Source of the DNA: Primulina eburnea
Taxonomy: Eukaryota > Streptophyta > Magnoliopsida > Lamiales > Gesneriaceae
Direction: 5' to 3'
DNA length: 64,000 nucleotides
NCBI RefSeq assembly: GCF_022965805.1
Contig: NC_133109.1
Location: 4,937,869 to 5,001,868 of the forward strand
Both the position numbers and the translations under genes were made by a program. Below, piece by piece: positions 12,585 to 23,375 of this stretch; positions within the stretch are counted from its first letter, which is position 1, and each line of letters opens with the position of its first letter. The notes beneath the pieces are model-generated. The model was given only the letters and a program-made list of their open reading frames with translations. It was not told the DNA's origin and searched no databases.

Positions 12585-12756
12585 TTTCTGGGCCAAAATA
12601 AAATCGAGAAAATATTTTTATCACTTTTGTCAAATTCGAGAAGTGCAAACTAAGTTTTTATGCTCTAGAAATTGAATTCTAATTTGAAACTAGGATTGGC
12701 GAGTTTTCTCCAATTTACCCTTAATTTAAAGTGTGCAAACACCTAAATAGTTTTGT

Positions 12757-13113
12757 TGTAAGACCGAGTGCTTGCCGCTTTACCAAAAGCTATAGCTGGT
12801 GGTAATTGTGCAACTCAAATCTTTTAAACCGCACACCAACTCAAGCACCACGGTTCGATCGCTCTACCAAGCAAGGACAATTATTTCACCGAACAATCTC
12901 ATTCACATTGATTGCAAATTGCATTCCTTGCAATCAATGTGAATCGAACCCGTGACCTTGGCTCTGATAACAATTGTAGGACCGAGCGCTTGTCACTTTA
13001 CCAAAAGCTATAGCTGGTGGTAATGGTGCAACTCAAATCTTTTAAACCGCAGAGCAGCTCAAGCACCACGGTTCGATCGCTCTACCAAACAAAGATAATT
13101 ATTGCACCCAACA
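12757..13113 (-). mobile_element. Complete TRIM retrotransposon, copy 1
   Basis: A 357-bp terminal-repeat retrotransposon in miniature. Two 139-bp LTRs (12,757-12,895 and 12,975-13,113) begin TGTT and end CTTACA or CCTACA on the minus strand. They enclose 79 bp with a primer site (TTATCAGAGCC) and the tRNA B-box-like text gggttcgattc. Flanks tttgt and cttgt give an imperfect 5-bp duplication. It has no coding capacity, so it depends on another element's proteins. The same family occurs at 19,517-19,656 and 39,914-40,263. Confidence 0.9.
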
Positions 13114-13585
13114 CTTGTTGATCCCATTTTTTCTTATTTTACCCAATTTTCATAATAAGCAAAAAATAAAACTGAAACAAAAATAAAAGCAGACAATTTT
13201 AAGGTAGTTCGGTAAAAAAAAAAGAAAACCTACATCTACGGAAAAATAACATTTTCAAAATGGAGCGTTTCCTCACTTGTTGAACTTCGAAAAATTTATT
13301 AGATTTTGAAAGCATTAAAAAATGAGAATTATATAATATTTAGATTATTTTTTTCCAAAATTTGCTTTTGGGAGTTCAAAATTAGGAGAATCGGAAAACA
13401 CTTTTTTTCCGATTAAATGGATATGATTGGCATATTCTTGTTGGATATGGTATGCAGTCCACCTATGCATGTGTGAATGTACTATAGTTGCCCGCTCAAG
13501 GAGGATATCTGAATGAAGCATCACCAAGCAATTTTGCATTCACTTGTTCGAGTAGTCAGTCTCTGACGTACAAAAACCCACCACC
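13114..13585. other. AT-rich stretch without recognised feature
   Basis: Nothing gene-like is supported. It may be the 5' flank of the pararetrovirus relic or neutral host sequence. Confidence 0.5.
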
Positions 13586-13735
13586 TGTGACGGAGTCGAG
13601 GGCGGACGAGTGTGACCGCCCTCTCAATTTTTAAAATTTATTGACTAAGAGCTTAAAACTAATTATATTTTTTCACTTTCCTCTAATATTTTTTTTAAAA
13701 AATGTTATCCCGCAACCTCTATATTCTGGCTCAGT
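13586..13735. mobile_element. hAT-like MITE, copy 1
   Basis: It starts gtgacggagtc and ends near ggctcagtc, with the internal block 'attgactaagagcttaaaa'. The copies at 20,209-20,356 and 42,136-42,304 have the related block 'attgactagtg-tctaaaa'. No coding sequence. Ends are approximate. Confidence 0.5.
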
Positions 13736-14429
13736 CTTTTCTCACACCCGTGAAAACCTCCACCAGAAGCTATATATGTAAATTTCATAACCTTTGGATT
13801 TAGTTAAACTGATATATCATATGTAAGTGTCTGCTATATAAATTTTTGATGTAAAAGATGGAAGTAATGTTTAGAAGTGCACCAGTGGAGTGAGTCAAAA
13901 AGGCAATATTTTGAAGATCACAACACAAAAACAGGTTTTAGTGGTTAGAATTGAAGTGAATGGAAATGAAGGATAGGAAATGGATATCATTCGTAGCTTT
14001 CTTTGCCCTTTTCTATAGCTGTCTTTCATGTCTTCTTCTTCTCTTCCTTTCTCAGTTTCCATGTGCCCTTTTTGGACCACTTCTTTTGCTTCTTCACGAG
14101 TAGCCAAATATACATGCATGATATATATATTCTACCTAGCTATGCTACTCAAGAAACACATTAAATTCTTGTAGATAGATAACATCCTACTTATAAAAAT
14201 TAAACTGCGCCTGGAACTTGGTCTCCAAAGGAGTTCCTTGATTGGTTTTAGAAAAAAATTAGATTATCTGGGAATAGATTATCCAAGTACATTTAATTCT
14301 TCAAAACCAATATGGTGGGCTAGATGAAATATTAGTATCTAACGAGTGGTAATTAAACCAGAAATTGTAAGTGATAACGAGCTGTTTTATGTGGTTTGGT
14401 GGCATAAAATCGACCAAATAATTATAAAG
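13736..14429. other. Non-coding stretch with a segment shared with 62.4-62.6 kb
   Basis: Positions 13,793-13,851 (ggatttagttaaactgat...) match 62,428-62,480 in the same orientation. Positions 13,852-13,890 match 62,543-62,582 in the opposite orientation. The minus-strand ORF at 14,119-13,895 is Lys/Glu-rich near its start and hydrophobic at its end; I do not recognise it and do not call it a gene. Confidence 0.5.
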
Positions 14430-15050
14430 GTTGTGAAATCGCCTAAAGTCTCACGTTGGGAATACATTAGAAAGTTCATAGGTTTATAAAATGGGAGAAG
14501 TCTCAATTGGTATGAGGTTTTTTTTGGTAAAGTTAAAAAACAAACCCACAAGGATATTCTGCTTAAAGTGATCAATATTTACGATTGTGGTGATATGTGA
14601 GTTTAATGGTACAACAGATGTTATCAGAGACATTTGTCTAGATCAGGTCATGTGTGAACAGAATTCTCGGATACTTAAAAGAAGGAGGTGGAGGGCTCCA
14701 ATTAATACATAACGAGCTCTCGAGGTATGCGGTGTTCCCAGTATTATACGTAAGGCGTGCGCTCCAACGTAGTGGAGAAGAGTGACCTTGATTGGAGTGT
14801 AAAATTCTCCAAGTGAAGAGAACGAACATATGTGCCCGAACCATGATAATAATGGTGGTCATTTATTGAGAACACAATCAAAGTCCGACATTAGAAATAT
14901 AATAGGATCGAAGATCACGGGTTTATAAGATAATATGGAAGATATCTAGGATGCCTTTTACGTAAAGTTAAAAAAACAAATCACGAAGAATCTTGCCTGA
15001 AATGGACAATATAATGCTATTATATATGGTTGATACATGAGTTCAATAAT
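14430..15050 (+). mobile_element. Degenerate TRIM-like element
   Basis: Two diverged direct repeats of about 180 bp start at about 14,430 (tgtgaaatcgcctaaagtc) and about 14,865 (tgagaacacaatcaaagtcc). They share taaagttaaaaaacaaa and a run toward a common end. A primer-like ttatcagaga follows the first, near 14,619-14,628. There is no coding capacity. The left edge of segmental duplication copy A falls inside the second repeat. Confidence 0.45.
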
Positions 15051-15314
15051 AGCATAATTATAATTTACAAATGTAAATTTTTTATGTCTGATGGAGCTAG
15101 TTGTCGACCCCTTATGATGGAGATTAGCAATCTAAATGGATGATTCTTTATGAATGAAAAAGGGATTTTCTGTCCTTTTTCTTTCTTAAAACTCAAAAGG
15201 GCCTATCCATCTGAGTAAGCATCATTCTTCTTCACTAAACCAATTTGTGGTTCTCCTAAAACTTTCAAATTTCCTGCTGAAATTATAGCCACACATCAAG
15301 AATGCTTCAAACTC

Positions 15315-15322
15315 TATATAAA
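15315..15322 (+). promoter_or_regulatory. TATA box of germin-like gene 1
   Basis: tatataaa lies 80 bases upstream of the ATG, implying a 5' leader of roughly 50 bases. A second TATA-like stretch (tatattatataaac, about 15,371-15,384) sits too close to the ATG to be preferred. The proximal promoter is almost the same as that of gene 2. Confidence 0.65.
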
Positions 15323-15401
15323 CCTCCCCGACTCTCATTCCAAATGCAACACAACCACACCAAGTACTTTTATATTATATAAACTTGCTCATCAGCCAAA
15401 A

Positions 15402-16034
15402 ATGCTAAGATTAATCTTTCTTTGTTTCACTCTCTTCGCCCTAACTTGCATCAATGCTTTGGTGCAGGACTTCTGCATAGCAGATTTGACCGGCCCCGAA
15501 ACCCCGTCTGGTTACACGTGCAAGCCATCAGCCAATGCAACAGTATCCGACTTCGTTTTCACCGGTTTACGGGCGCCTGCACCTAAAATAGCCCTCATCA
15601 AAGCATCCGTTACACCTGCATTTACAGCCCAGTTCCCCGCCCTAAATGGCCAAGGCGTCTCCCTGCTCCGCCTCGACTTGGACCCGGCAGGCGTAATCCC
15701 AATGCATACTCACCCTGGTGCCGCAGAGCTTCTGCTGGTGACCCAGGGCTTCGTCGTCAGTGGATTTATCTCCTCGGCTAACCAAGTGTTTGTGGCGAAG
15801 CTTCAGAAGGGAGATAGCATGATTATCCCACAAGGGGTGCTGCACTTTCAGATCAATGGAGGTGGGACTACCGCCGTGGCGTTTGCGAGCTTTAGCAGCG
15901 AAGGCCCCGGGCTGCAGATCACTGATTTTGCTCTGTTTGGGAACTCGTTGGCGACTGATATTCTGGAGAAGGTGACGTTCCTTGATGAAGCACAAATCAA
16001 GAAACTCAAGGCTGCGCTTGGGGGCAGCGGCTGA
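15402..16034 (+). CDS. Germin-like protein 1 (ABP19/20-like secreted cupin)
   Basis: An intact single-exon gene of 210 residues, the usual germin-like length. Residues 1-19 form a signal peptide (cleavage likely after CINA), so the product enters the secretory path to the cell wall. Cys25 and Cys40 match the germin disulphide pair, and Asn45-Ala-Thr is an N-glycosylation sequon. Cupin box 1 (MHTHPGAAE, from 101) gives metal ligands His102, His104 and Glu109; box 2 (PQGVLHFQING, from 143) gives His148. The sequence resembles ABP19/ABP20-type germin-like proteins. Family members form Mn-binding oligomers, some with superoxide dismutase activity and few with oxalate oxidase activity; this one's activity cannot be read from sequence. 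The ATG at 15,402 puts the signal peptide first and follows a TATA box. The CDS is far more GC-rich than its surroundings. Confidence 0.95.
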   Translation: MLRLIFLCFTLFALTCINALVQDFCIADLTGPETPSGYTCKPSANATVSDFVFTGLRAPAPKIALIKASVTPAFTAQFPALNGQGVSLLRLDLDPAGVIPMHTHPGAAELLLVTQGFVVSGFISSANQVFVAKLQKGDSMIIPQGVLHFQINGGGTTAVAFASFSSEGPGLQITDFALFGNSLATDILEKVTFLDEAQIKKLKAALGGSG

Positions 16035-16895
16035 GGCCATAATTTCCTAGTTTCTCTTTTTTTTTTTTTGTTTCCATTGTCCTTAAATCTGTTTTTACTT
16101 TCGTTTTTTTGCCTGAAATCGCTGTAACCATGTATTTCAATGTATTGCATTTCTGTTTCAATAATTCAGATTCACTTGGAGCCATAACATATATATAGTT
16201 TTGATACGTTGCATATCTATTATGCAAGCTCCGATGAAATAACATTCACTTATTTGTACAATTTTAATATGTTTCATTACATTCTCGTGACCTCGTCGAT
16301 ACTCACATAGGTGTACACGATTAGTTTGGAACAACACGTTGCATTAAATGAAGTTTCCGCCATTACGAGGTCATAATAATGGAGATGAATGTTCATGCGC
16401 CTATATTTGAAGAAAATATATGATATTTTTATGATGGATTTATAAGAAATATAAATATGATTTTTTTTTATGCTAACGCTCATAGAAACTAGGTTTTCAG
16501 TTTGGTTTTGGTGCATAAATTTAATTTTTTTAACTTACAATTATATTTCGCGAGAACGTAGACATGAAGATCAAAATAGTCAAAAATAGTCTAGAATTAA
16601 AAATTAATGTATCAAAACAAAATTGAAAACTTATTGAACTAAAACTCAAAATTAAAAAAACTAGTGGATAACGAATTATTTTTTCTAACATTTTAAAGTT
16701 AATAGTAAATGATTAGCTTTAGCTTTTTGAATAGACGTATTTTACACTCTAAGGTTTGACAATAATTAATGTATTCTCGAAGGCCTTATTCTGTGATATT
16801 ATGGCCTCTAGTGTGGTTTTCCCTCAAAAAAATAAACAAACTAGCTAAGTATTACGCAAAATTATTCCCCTTTCCAATTAAAGAACGCACGCGCA
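16035..16895. other. 3' flank of germin-like gene 1
   Basis: Positions 16,035-16,190 are the 3' untranslated region and match gene 2 apart from poly-T length. From about 16,330 the sequence matches copy B again at about 41,640-41,995, but with clearly more differences. Small minus-strand ORFs overlapping this region are antisense shadows. Confidence 0.7.
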
Positions 16896-16904
16896 CACAG
16901 GGGC

Positions 16905-18477
16905 GGGTCTTTTATCAAATTGTAGTACTTTTTATATTCTATCACCAATCTACCGTACTTTTCTAAAATTTTTTAAAATATTGTAAAAAAAATTTTTTTT
17001 TTAAAAAAATAAAACTTTTACTCCCCCGCCCTTCCAAATGGGGGGGGGGAGCAAAATATTTCACCTCCCCCGCCTGTAGGGGAGGCGGGGGAGGTAGAAC
17101 CTCGCCCGAGGCGGGGGAGGTAGAAATGAACCTGTACGACAGGCGGGGGAGAGCTATTATTGAAAAATGAAATATATTTTTAAATTATAAAATTTCAAAT
17201 GCTTGCCCGCCTATTGCAGCGGCGGACAAATTTAAATATTTTTAAAGTAAAATTCTTTTGTTTTTTATGATGTGTTCTTTTATGTTTTAAATATTATAAT
17301 TTTGTTTTTTTGTGTAATTATTGGTGGATAATGGAAAACGACGAAATTAATATATTTTATTTTATCTAAAAAATGATTTAACGTTACTGTACAAAAAGAT
17401 GGATCTTATCATATCTTTCAATGTCGCATCAATTTGTGTCGAATAATTAATGTTTTTGTATTTATTTGAATCACGAGTTGTCTTTAATTTTTTTTTAAAT
17501 ATAGGCAATAAAGAATTCATGTATTGTTTCTCTATATATGTCTGAAGTTATTTTTCTTGTTTTGCATCTGATAATAAGTATTCTTTCTCGAGTTATTGTT
17601 CCGTCGGTGAATTGAAGGAGTGAAGAAATATTCGGCATCAATCAGTCCTGATTGAGGTATATCGCTAATTTTTCAAATATGATATATCAATTTTTGTTGT
17701 GAAAATGATTATTTATATTAACAACGTCCGTATTCATAAAAACAATGTAAAAAGCTAATTAACATATTTAGCAATTAACATAATTAATATGTTAGTTTGA
17801 TTAGTTATTTAATCTAATACCAAATTTAATTATGATAATAATAGGAAATAATCCCTCTTATTTGACTTAATTTAACATGTTCTCTGTCATTATGAAAATG
17901 ATTCAAAGGATATAATTGGAATTTAATTTAATTAAATGCTAGTTTTAAAAACTAACTTAAAGTTAAATTTGATCATAAACATACATGTGTAGAAGGTCAT
18001 TTTAAAATCCCCTAAACAAATATATCATTTTTACGTAAACATAATAAATAAAAACACTTCAATAATATTTATGATAACAAATTAACAAATAAATATATCA
18101 TACCAAAAATTAAGATAATAATTTTAACGAATTAAGATTAAAAAATTTTAAACATAAATTCAAATTAATATAATACAACCATCAAATAAATTAATTGAAT
18201 ACAAATAATTTTAAGAACACTCAGAAATATTATTTACATTTTAATAAGATAGACAAGATAATACCAATATCAACACTTCCTGAAATAAATGAAGAGACAG
18301 AAAGCTATAAAATTATTAAAATTCAAAATTTTATTAAAAAAATTTGAAACGAAAAAAAAATCAAATCCACGGACAAATGTTTTAACACAATATAAGTGAC
18401 AAACCTTTGAATACTAAATGGAATTGAACTTCGTGAACACAAAAGTGACAAATCTTTGAAGAAAAAATGGAAGTCTC

Positions 18478-18562
<85 letters not shown>

Positions 18563-18789
18563 TATATAAATAATTTAAAAATAATTTCCCCCTCCCCCGC
18601 CTCCCCTACAGGCGGGGGAGGGGAAATAATTTAAAAATAATTTGCTCCTCCCCCATTTGGATGGGCGGGGGAGTACAAGTTTTATTTTTTTTAAAAAAAT
18701 TTTTTTTTTACAATATTTTAATAAATTTTTAAAAAGTACGGTAGATTGTTAAATGATAATAAAATGTGCTATAATTTGATAAAAGACCC
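16905..18789. mobile_element. Non-autonomous Mutator-like element with GC-rich terminal repeats
   Basis: The ends are inverted repeats of about 200 bp. The left begins GGGTCTTTTATCAAATTG and the right ends CAATTTGATAAAAGACCC with minor changes. A perfect 9-bp duplication, CACAGGGGC (16,896-16,904 and 18,790-18,798), is diagnostic for Mutator-like transposition. Each end carries a block of Cs or Gs built from ggcgggggagg units (about 17,020-17,155 and 18,588-18,675), striking in an AT-rich setting. The interior is AT-rich, encodes no transposase and ends in a long (TA)n tract. It was mobilised in trans, if ever. Confidence 0.9.
18483..18558. repeat. (TA)n microsatellite
   Basis: About 38 uninterrupted TA units just inside the right terminal repeat of the MULE. 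Confidence 0.95.
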
Positions 18790-18798
18790 CACAGGGGC

Positions 18799-20150
18799 GG
18801 AGCTACTCTTGGACTAGGGTGGGCTCCAGCCCACCTATTATTTTATTAAAAACAATTAATATTTTTAAATTAAATATTTTTTCATCCCATATTAAAATTA
18901 AAACAAATTTTTTATAAGTTTTATTTTTTCTATTTTTTGTAGTCTCAAGTTTAAAAATTAAAAATAAAACAATTCCCATAAATCATAATTCATTACTATT
19001 TATTGGTTGTTTATTATCGTATGCTATGAAATGATGTAACTTTGAAATAAAAAAATTCAACGACGCTAAAATTATATTGAATATTTAGATGTGATTATTC
19101 AAGTTGCAATAATATTATCTTATGATATATATGAATTTTGAAATTTGAATTTTATCCAGAAAATCTATTGTTGCACATTTTTGGAATAATAATCAATTGG
19201 TTGAAATGTATAATGATTATTGATGTGCAATTATTATTGGGCTTGTTTTGTGATTTTTCTATTTATAATAACAAAAATTGAATAAGTATGAAATTTGAAA
19301 AATAATTATTTGTCATAAAAATTTTGAGAATATTGAATTTTTCTAGTTAAGTAACTCAGAGAATGGAGAAAATAAAACTATCAGGTTATTTTTAAACCAA
19401 AAGAGCATATATAAAAAAATAACAAGCAAACATCAATTACAGTCTATAAGTGAATAAAATATTGGTTTCAACCAAAATAACATATCGAAATGAATTAATT
19501 TTAAAATTCGGTTCGGTGTTGAGGTGCAATAATTGTCGCTACTAGATAGAGCGATCGAACCATGACATTTGGGCTGCTGTGCGATTTAAAATATTTGAGT
19601 TGCACCATTACCACCAACTATAACTTTTGTTAAAGCGGCAAACATTTGGTCCTACATTCGGTTAATTCGGAAGTTCGGTTTAATATTTTAAAAATATAGG
19701 TTAGTTCGGTTCGATTTCATTTTCTAATATAAAATTTCGATTAACATAACAAACTAAACTTTTATTAATAAAATTAGCATTATTAAGTTTTTTAATAAAC
19801 TTTATAAGGATATAAATATTACAATTTCTAATAAAATTTATTAGACAATAGTCTATATTTAAAAATATTTTTTAATAAATAAAATTTAAATTTATTTAAT
19901 CTAATTTTTATATTACAATTTTTTATTTAAAACATAATTATTATAAAAAATTCTAAAATTTCGGTTGATTGTGCTACTGATTGAAATAATCGATTTTTTC
20001 GATTTTGTTTATTAGGTTTTCGTAGTAAAGTTCGGTCGGTTCAGTTATTAGAAAAAATATTCAGTTAATTCGATTTTAGAATATTCGATTTGATTTTAAT
20101 TGAATCCATTACTGTTTAATACAGGATGGAGCCAGCCCAGATATTTAAGA
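18799..20150. other. AT-rich relic sequence between MULE and poly-C tract
   Basis: It begins with caggggcggagctactc (18,793 on, overlapping the MULE target duplication), a typical hAT-like end, and has the related phrase ggatggagccagccc at about 20,124. The MULE therefore landed in the end of an older hAT-like insertion. A matching opposite end is not clear. No gene is present. A solo TRIM LTR lies at 19,517-19,656. Confidence 0.45.
19517..19656 (+). mobile_element. Solo TRIM LTR
   Basis: A single 140-bp LTR of the same family as 12,757-13,113 and 39,914-40,263. It begins TGTTGAGGTGCAATAATTG, ends GGTCCTACA and is flanked by perfect TTCGG duplications (19,512-19,516 and 19,657-19,661). It shows that this TRIM family also undergoes LTR-LTR recombination. 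Confidence 0.9.
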
Positions 20151-20206
20151 AACACCCCCCCCCCCCCCCCCCCCCCCCAACACACACACACACACATATA
20201 TATAAA
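20151..20206. repeat. Poly-C, (CA)n and TA-rich tract
   Basis: A run of C followed by CA units and a short TA run. Copy B has a (CA)n-(TA)n tract at the matching place (42,020-42,132) without poly-C. Confidence 0.85.
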
Positions 20207-20208
20207 AG

Positions 20209-20356
20209 CTGGGACGGAGCTAATATTGGGGGGAGGGTGAGTACCGATCGTCTCCTCTTTTTTTTTTTTTTTTTATTGACTAGTGATCTAAAAATAATTT
20301 TTTTTCTCCATAATATTTGCTCTTCCCTCTCCAATATTTTTTGACTACGGTCCCTG
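20209..20356. mobile_element. hAT-like MITE, copy 2
   Basis: It starts ctgggacggagc and ends ggtccctg, an inverted pair (gggac...gtccc). The same MITE sits at the equivalent site in copy B (42,136-42,304), so it predates the duplication. Non-coding. Confidence 0.6.
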
Positions 20357-21863
20357 CTTATAAGTATGGATCAAAATTGGAAGTAGCACTAGGCCTAGTG
20401 AGTGAAAAGCAACCATTCATGCAGTGGTCACAAATATGCATGGGTGAGTGGCTCCGCCTCTTCGTTTTCAGGGTACTAATAAAAGCTGTATTTGGAAGCT
20501 TATATCGTTTGTCAGGTCTATTTTTTAAGCCCATAATGTTTTTTATTATATAGTATTATAAATTAATTTGATATAAATTTATTATTTTTGGATTATTTTT
20601 TCTTCTTATCATAGAAATTTATTTTCGTTTTGTCCAATATAAACTTTTTTTATAATTCCTAGGTCTCTTGATAAAATTATTTATAAAATTTATTATTTCT
20701 CTATCGCTTGGTAGTTTTTTTTCAGATATAAATATATTTTATCGGGGTCAAAATAAACAAAAAAAAAAAAAAACCATTTTTATTCTATAAATTTATAAGA
20801 AGATGTGTAATTGGACCAATATAAAAATTATTCTCTGACTGATATGATGTTAGGATAGAAAATTAATTTAGAGTGGTGAATCAATTTATCTCAAGATTTT
20901 TCGGTTGAGTTAGCAACACTGAAATTTTGTTCTTTTCAGTTGGATTTTCATCAAGTCAATCAGCGTGAACTGTGTAGAAGTAGGCTTACTGCAACTGGTT
21001 GAACAAATGACTTATCAAGAAGGTCAGTAAAGAAGGTAAATTGAAAAGTAAATAAATTCAAGGTTGTTTCTGGATGTTCGGAGATTCCAAAACTCATTCG
21101 TCACTTATTTTTCCTTGCGGAAGGCTTGCACTAAATTTTTTTGGTAATTACAATTAATTTGAAATCACCCACTTCGGTAGGACTTAATACTGCCTAACTG
21201 AAACTATTAGTAAAAACTTCAATCTAGATACTTTGAGCAGTAAGATTTCTTACTCTCAATTACAATAATTTATCAGAGAATTTTTGAGCATAAATTCTAT
21301 CCTCAAAATGATTATATAATGATTTATCAAAGTGTGCTGACTATTTCAGTTTGGCTCTCGAAAATCTTTTTACTGAGAAGATCAGTTTATTTTGAAAATC
21401 CAAATGTGTAACCGTCTAACTTGGAGCTTGATCAACTGATCTATTTATATCTTCAATTTGCAAAAGTAATCATTTTTCCTGTTTCCAAATGGAGATGTCA
21501 TTGTTGTCATGTCATCGTCCTTTTTGACATGTTTTGGTAATGCATTAAGATCTAACATTTTGATTAATGTTCAGTGAATGTTAGTACATAAATTTTTATT
21601 TGATATTTCAGCTAGGTTCTGATTCTTTAATGATTGATCATATTGATTCTTCAGGAAATATAAGTCTTTGGTCTGACTGATCAACTAGATAGGCAGGGGA
21701 TTCATCAGTCGATCTTGAATCAATTTAGCTATCAATATCCTTATTATGTTTTTATCAGTCTGGCTTTGTAATCAGTTAGGCTTCTTAGTTCTGTTTTTCT
21801 CCTTAAATTTACTTAAGATAGGTTAATCACTACAACTTAAAATGTTCCCACATATGAGTTTTT
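20357..21863. repeat. Degenerate LTR-like sequence, no gene
   Basis: From about 20,848 (tgttaggatag) the sequence resembles the LTR at 44,421-45,462, with shared phrases such as ggtgaat and cccacttc-gtaggactta. It is matched by about 42,797-43,420 in copy B. It probably derives from an old LTR predating the duplication. Its end is not clear. No coding region. Confidence 0.4.
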
Positions 21864-23375
21864 TGTGAAGACCCGAAATTTTGCAACGAGAAAATCTATA
21901 TATGTCATAAGAAATTTCAGCTCAATTTTTTGGCACAATATTTTTTAGTTCCATACAATCATAATCTTGAAAATTTGAATAATCATTGTCCCTTCATTAT
22001 TAATCATTTATCACCATGTGCAATATGGAAGTGCACCAATCTTGGAAGAGATTCATTCAGCCAAAATCGCTCTCCATTTGCACTTAAGGAAGCCAAAATC
22101 ACTCACCATTACAGCATGAATCTCGGATGTGTATCTCGAATCAAGAAGAGGCCACGTTCATTTGGGGAGAGAAGAGTGTAATAATCCCTTTGACTAAGCC
22201 ATTAGCAACATTAAGGGAGTGATAAAAGCTTACCTTGTAGCTGACTATCCAAGCCTGTATAAGAAGAACATAGGTGGTAGTAATCCCACCTCACATATTG
22301 CAAAATCCATCCCCGTAACTACAGAAATTCGAAATATAGCTGCTGGAAAAACATGCCAAATTTGAAGCATTACAGCAACCGAATTCGAAGCTTTGCCGCG
22401 ACCTTGTTCGAACGGAGTTCTTTTAGCACGTCCTTCTAGCATTTTAATCCAAACGAAATCAGGTAAGTGTGCTTTTGCTATGTATTTCTTTGTAACTTAA
22501 ACTTTGTATAAGTATTTCATGGCATAATTGTATGTGTGTCAAACCATTTTCGAAAATACTATTATATATTTCATAAAATCTCGATCGATGTACGATATGT
22601 TTCTTCTATTTCCGATGTTCTTTGATTCTACTGAGTTCATTCAAAAATTTCGATAAGTGTTGTTTGATACATCTGATTCTGTGGTGCACTATTATGATTC
22701 GAGTGGGATATGGAATGACGATTGTAAATTTATATGACCCCCATCAGTGGGTATAAAACTGTGTTCCGGCCCCCATCAGTAGGTATAAAACTGTGTTTTG
22801 GCCTCACCCCTTAGAAGACTAACATATTGAGGACAATTTGACCATGGAAAACGAGATGAATAACAGTGTTTTCGTTTGTTCTGATTCGTTCTGTTCTGAA
22901 TTGTCTGATAATCTCTATTTTGCATTTCGATTCCGATTCTGATCTGATATGAAATACTACGTTTTGAAAATCAGTTTGAAATATGGATTTTAAATTATAT
23001 TTATATGTATTTGTGGTAATCGATCGGCCCCCACTTGCTGAGTGTTTCCCAAACACTCACCTCTTACATTTCTCCCCAGATAAGAATGAAGATCAAGTTG
23101 ACGAGGATGAATAAGACACGTATTGGAGTTGGTGATGAAGTTTCGAGATATGAAACTCGCTTATGTTCTTCCTAAGTTTCGATTCAAGTTGTATAACGCT
23201 TCCGCATATTTTATTTTGTTTTGGAATTTATCACTCTAAGACAAGATTATTTTGAGTTAATTATGAAATAGACTGGTTTTGGTTTATACTGAACTACGAG
23301 GCTTGTTGTTTGGCGATTATGTGATTGTTGAACAACGTCGATGTCGACTTATAACCCCAGTCTCGGGGCGTGACA
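21864..23375 (+). mobile_element. Solo gypsy LTR in duplication copy A
   Basis: It starts TGTGAAGACCCG and ends CGGGGCGTGACA, with T-rich flanks (gttttt on both sides) as the probable duplication. Copy B shows the empty site near 43,430 and 43,543 (gagttttttagtgaatt), proving insertion after the segmental duplication. It contains cccccacttgctgagtgttt near 23,027, linking it to the LTRs at 6,102-7,810 and 27,454-41,415. At 1,512 bp and without primer site it is a solo LTR. Confidence 0.85.

Larger units (their letters stand above)
5007..12756 (-). mobile_element. Endogenous pararetrovirus (caulimovirid-like) relic 1
   Basis: Minus-strand translations show, in order, a coat-like zone with a zinc-knuckle remnant (11,893 to 10,728), a movement-protein-like zone (about 10,260-9,568), an RNase H-like zone (about 8,400-8,020) and an unplaced polyprotein-like zone (about 5,640-5,220). 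A tRNA-Met primer site lies upstream at 12,584-12,566. The relic is broken by stops and frameshifts and by two insertions (6,102-7,810 and about 8,902-9,524). Removing these leaves about 5.4 kb, shorter than a 7-8 kb caulimovirid genome, so parts of protease and RT are missing or unrecognisable. The coat-before-movement order fits cavemovirus/solendovirus-like layouts better than petuvirus, but the genus is uncertain. The right limit is set by the TRIM at 12,757 and may not be the true edge. Confidence 0.7.

Noticed and set aside
13895..14119. 74-residue minus-strand ORF, Lys/Glu-rich
   Set aside because: No recognised domain, no homologous copy in the window and no supporting promoter or codon pattern. 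Left as unexplained sequence.
15642..16245. Minus-strand ORFs of 79-132 residues over the germin-like genes (also 26,911-27,416)
   Set aside because: Antisense shadows of a GC-rich conserved CDS, duplicated with it and without recognisable domains.
20116..20344. 72-residue ORFs on both strands
   Set aside because: They translate poly-C, CA and poly-T runs.
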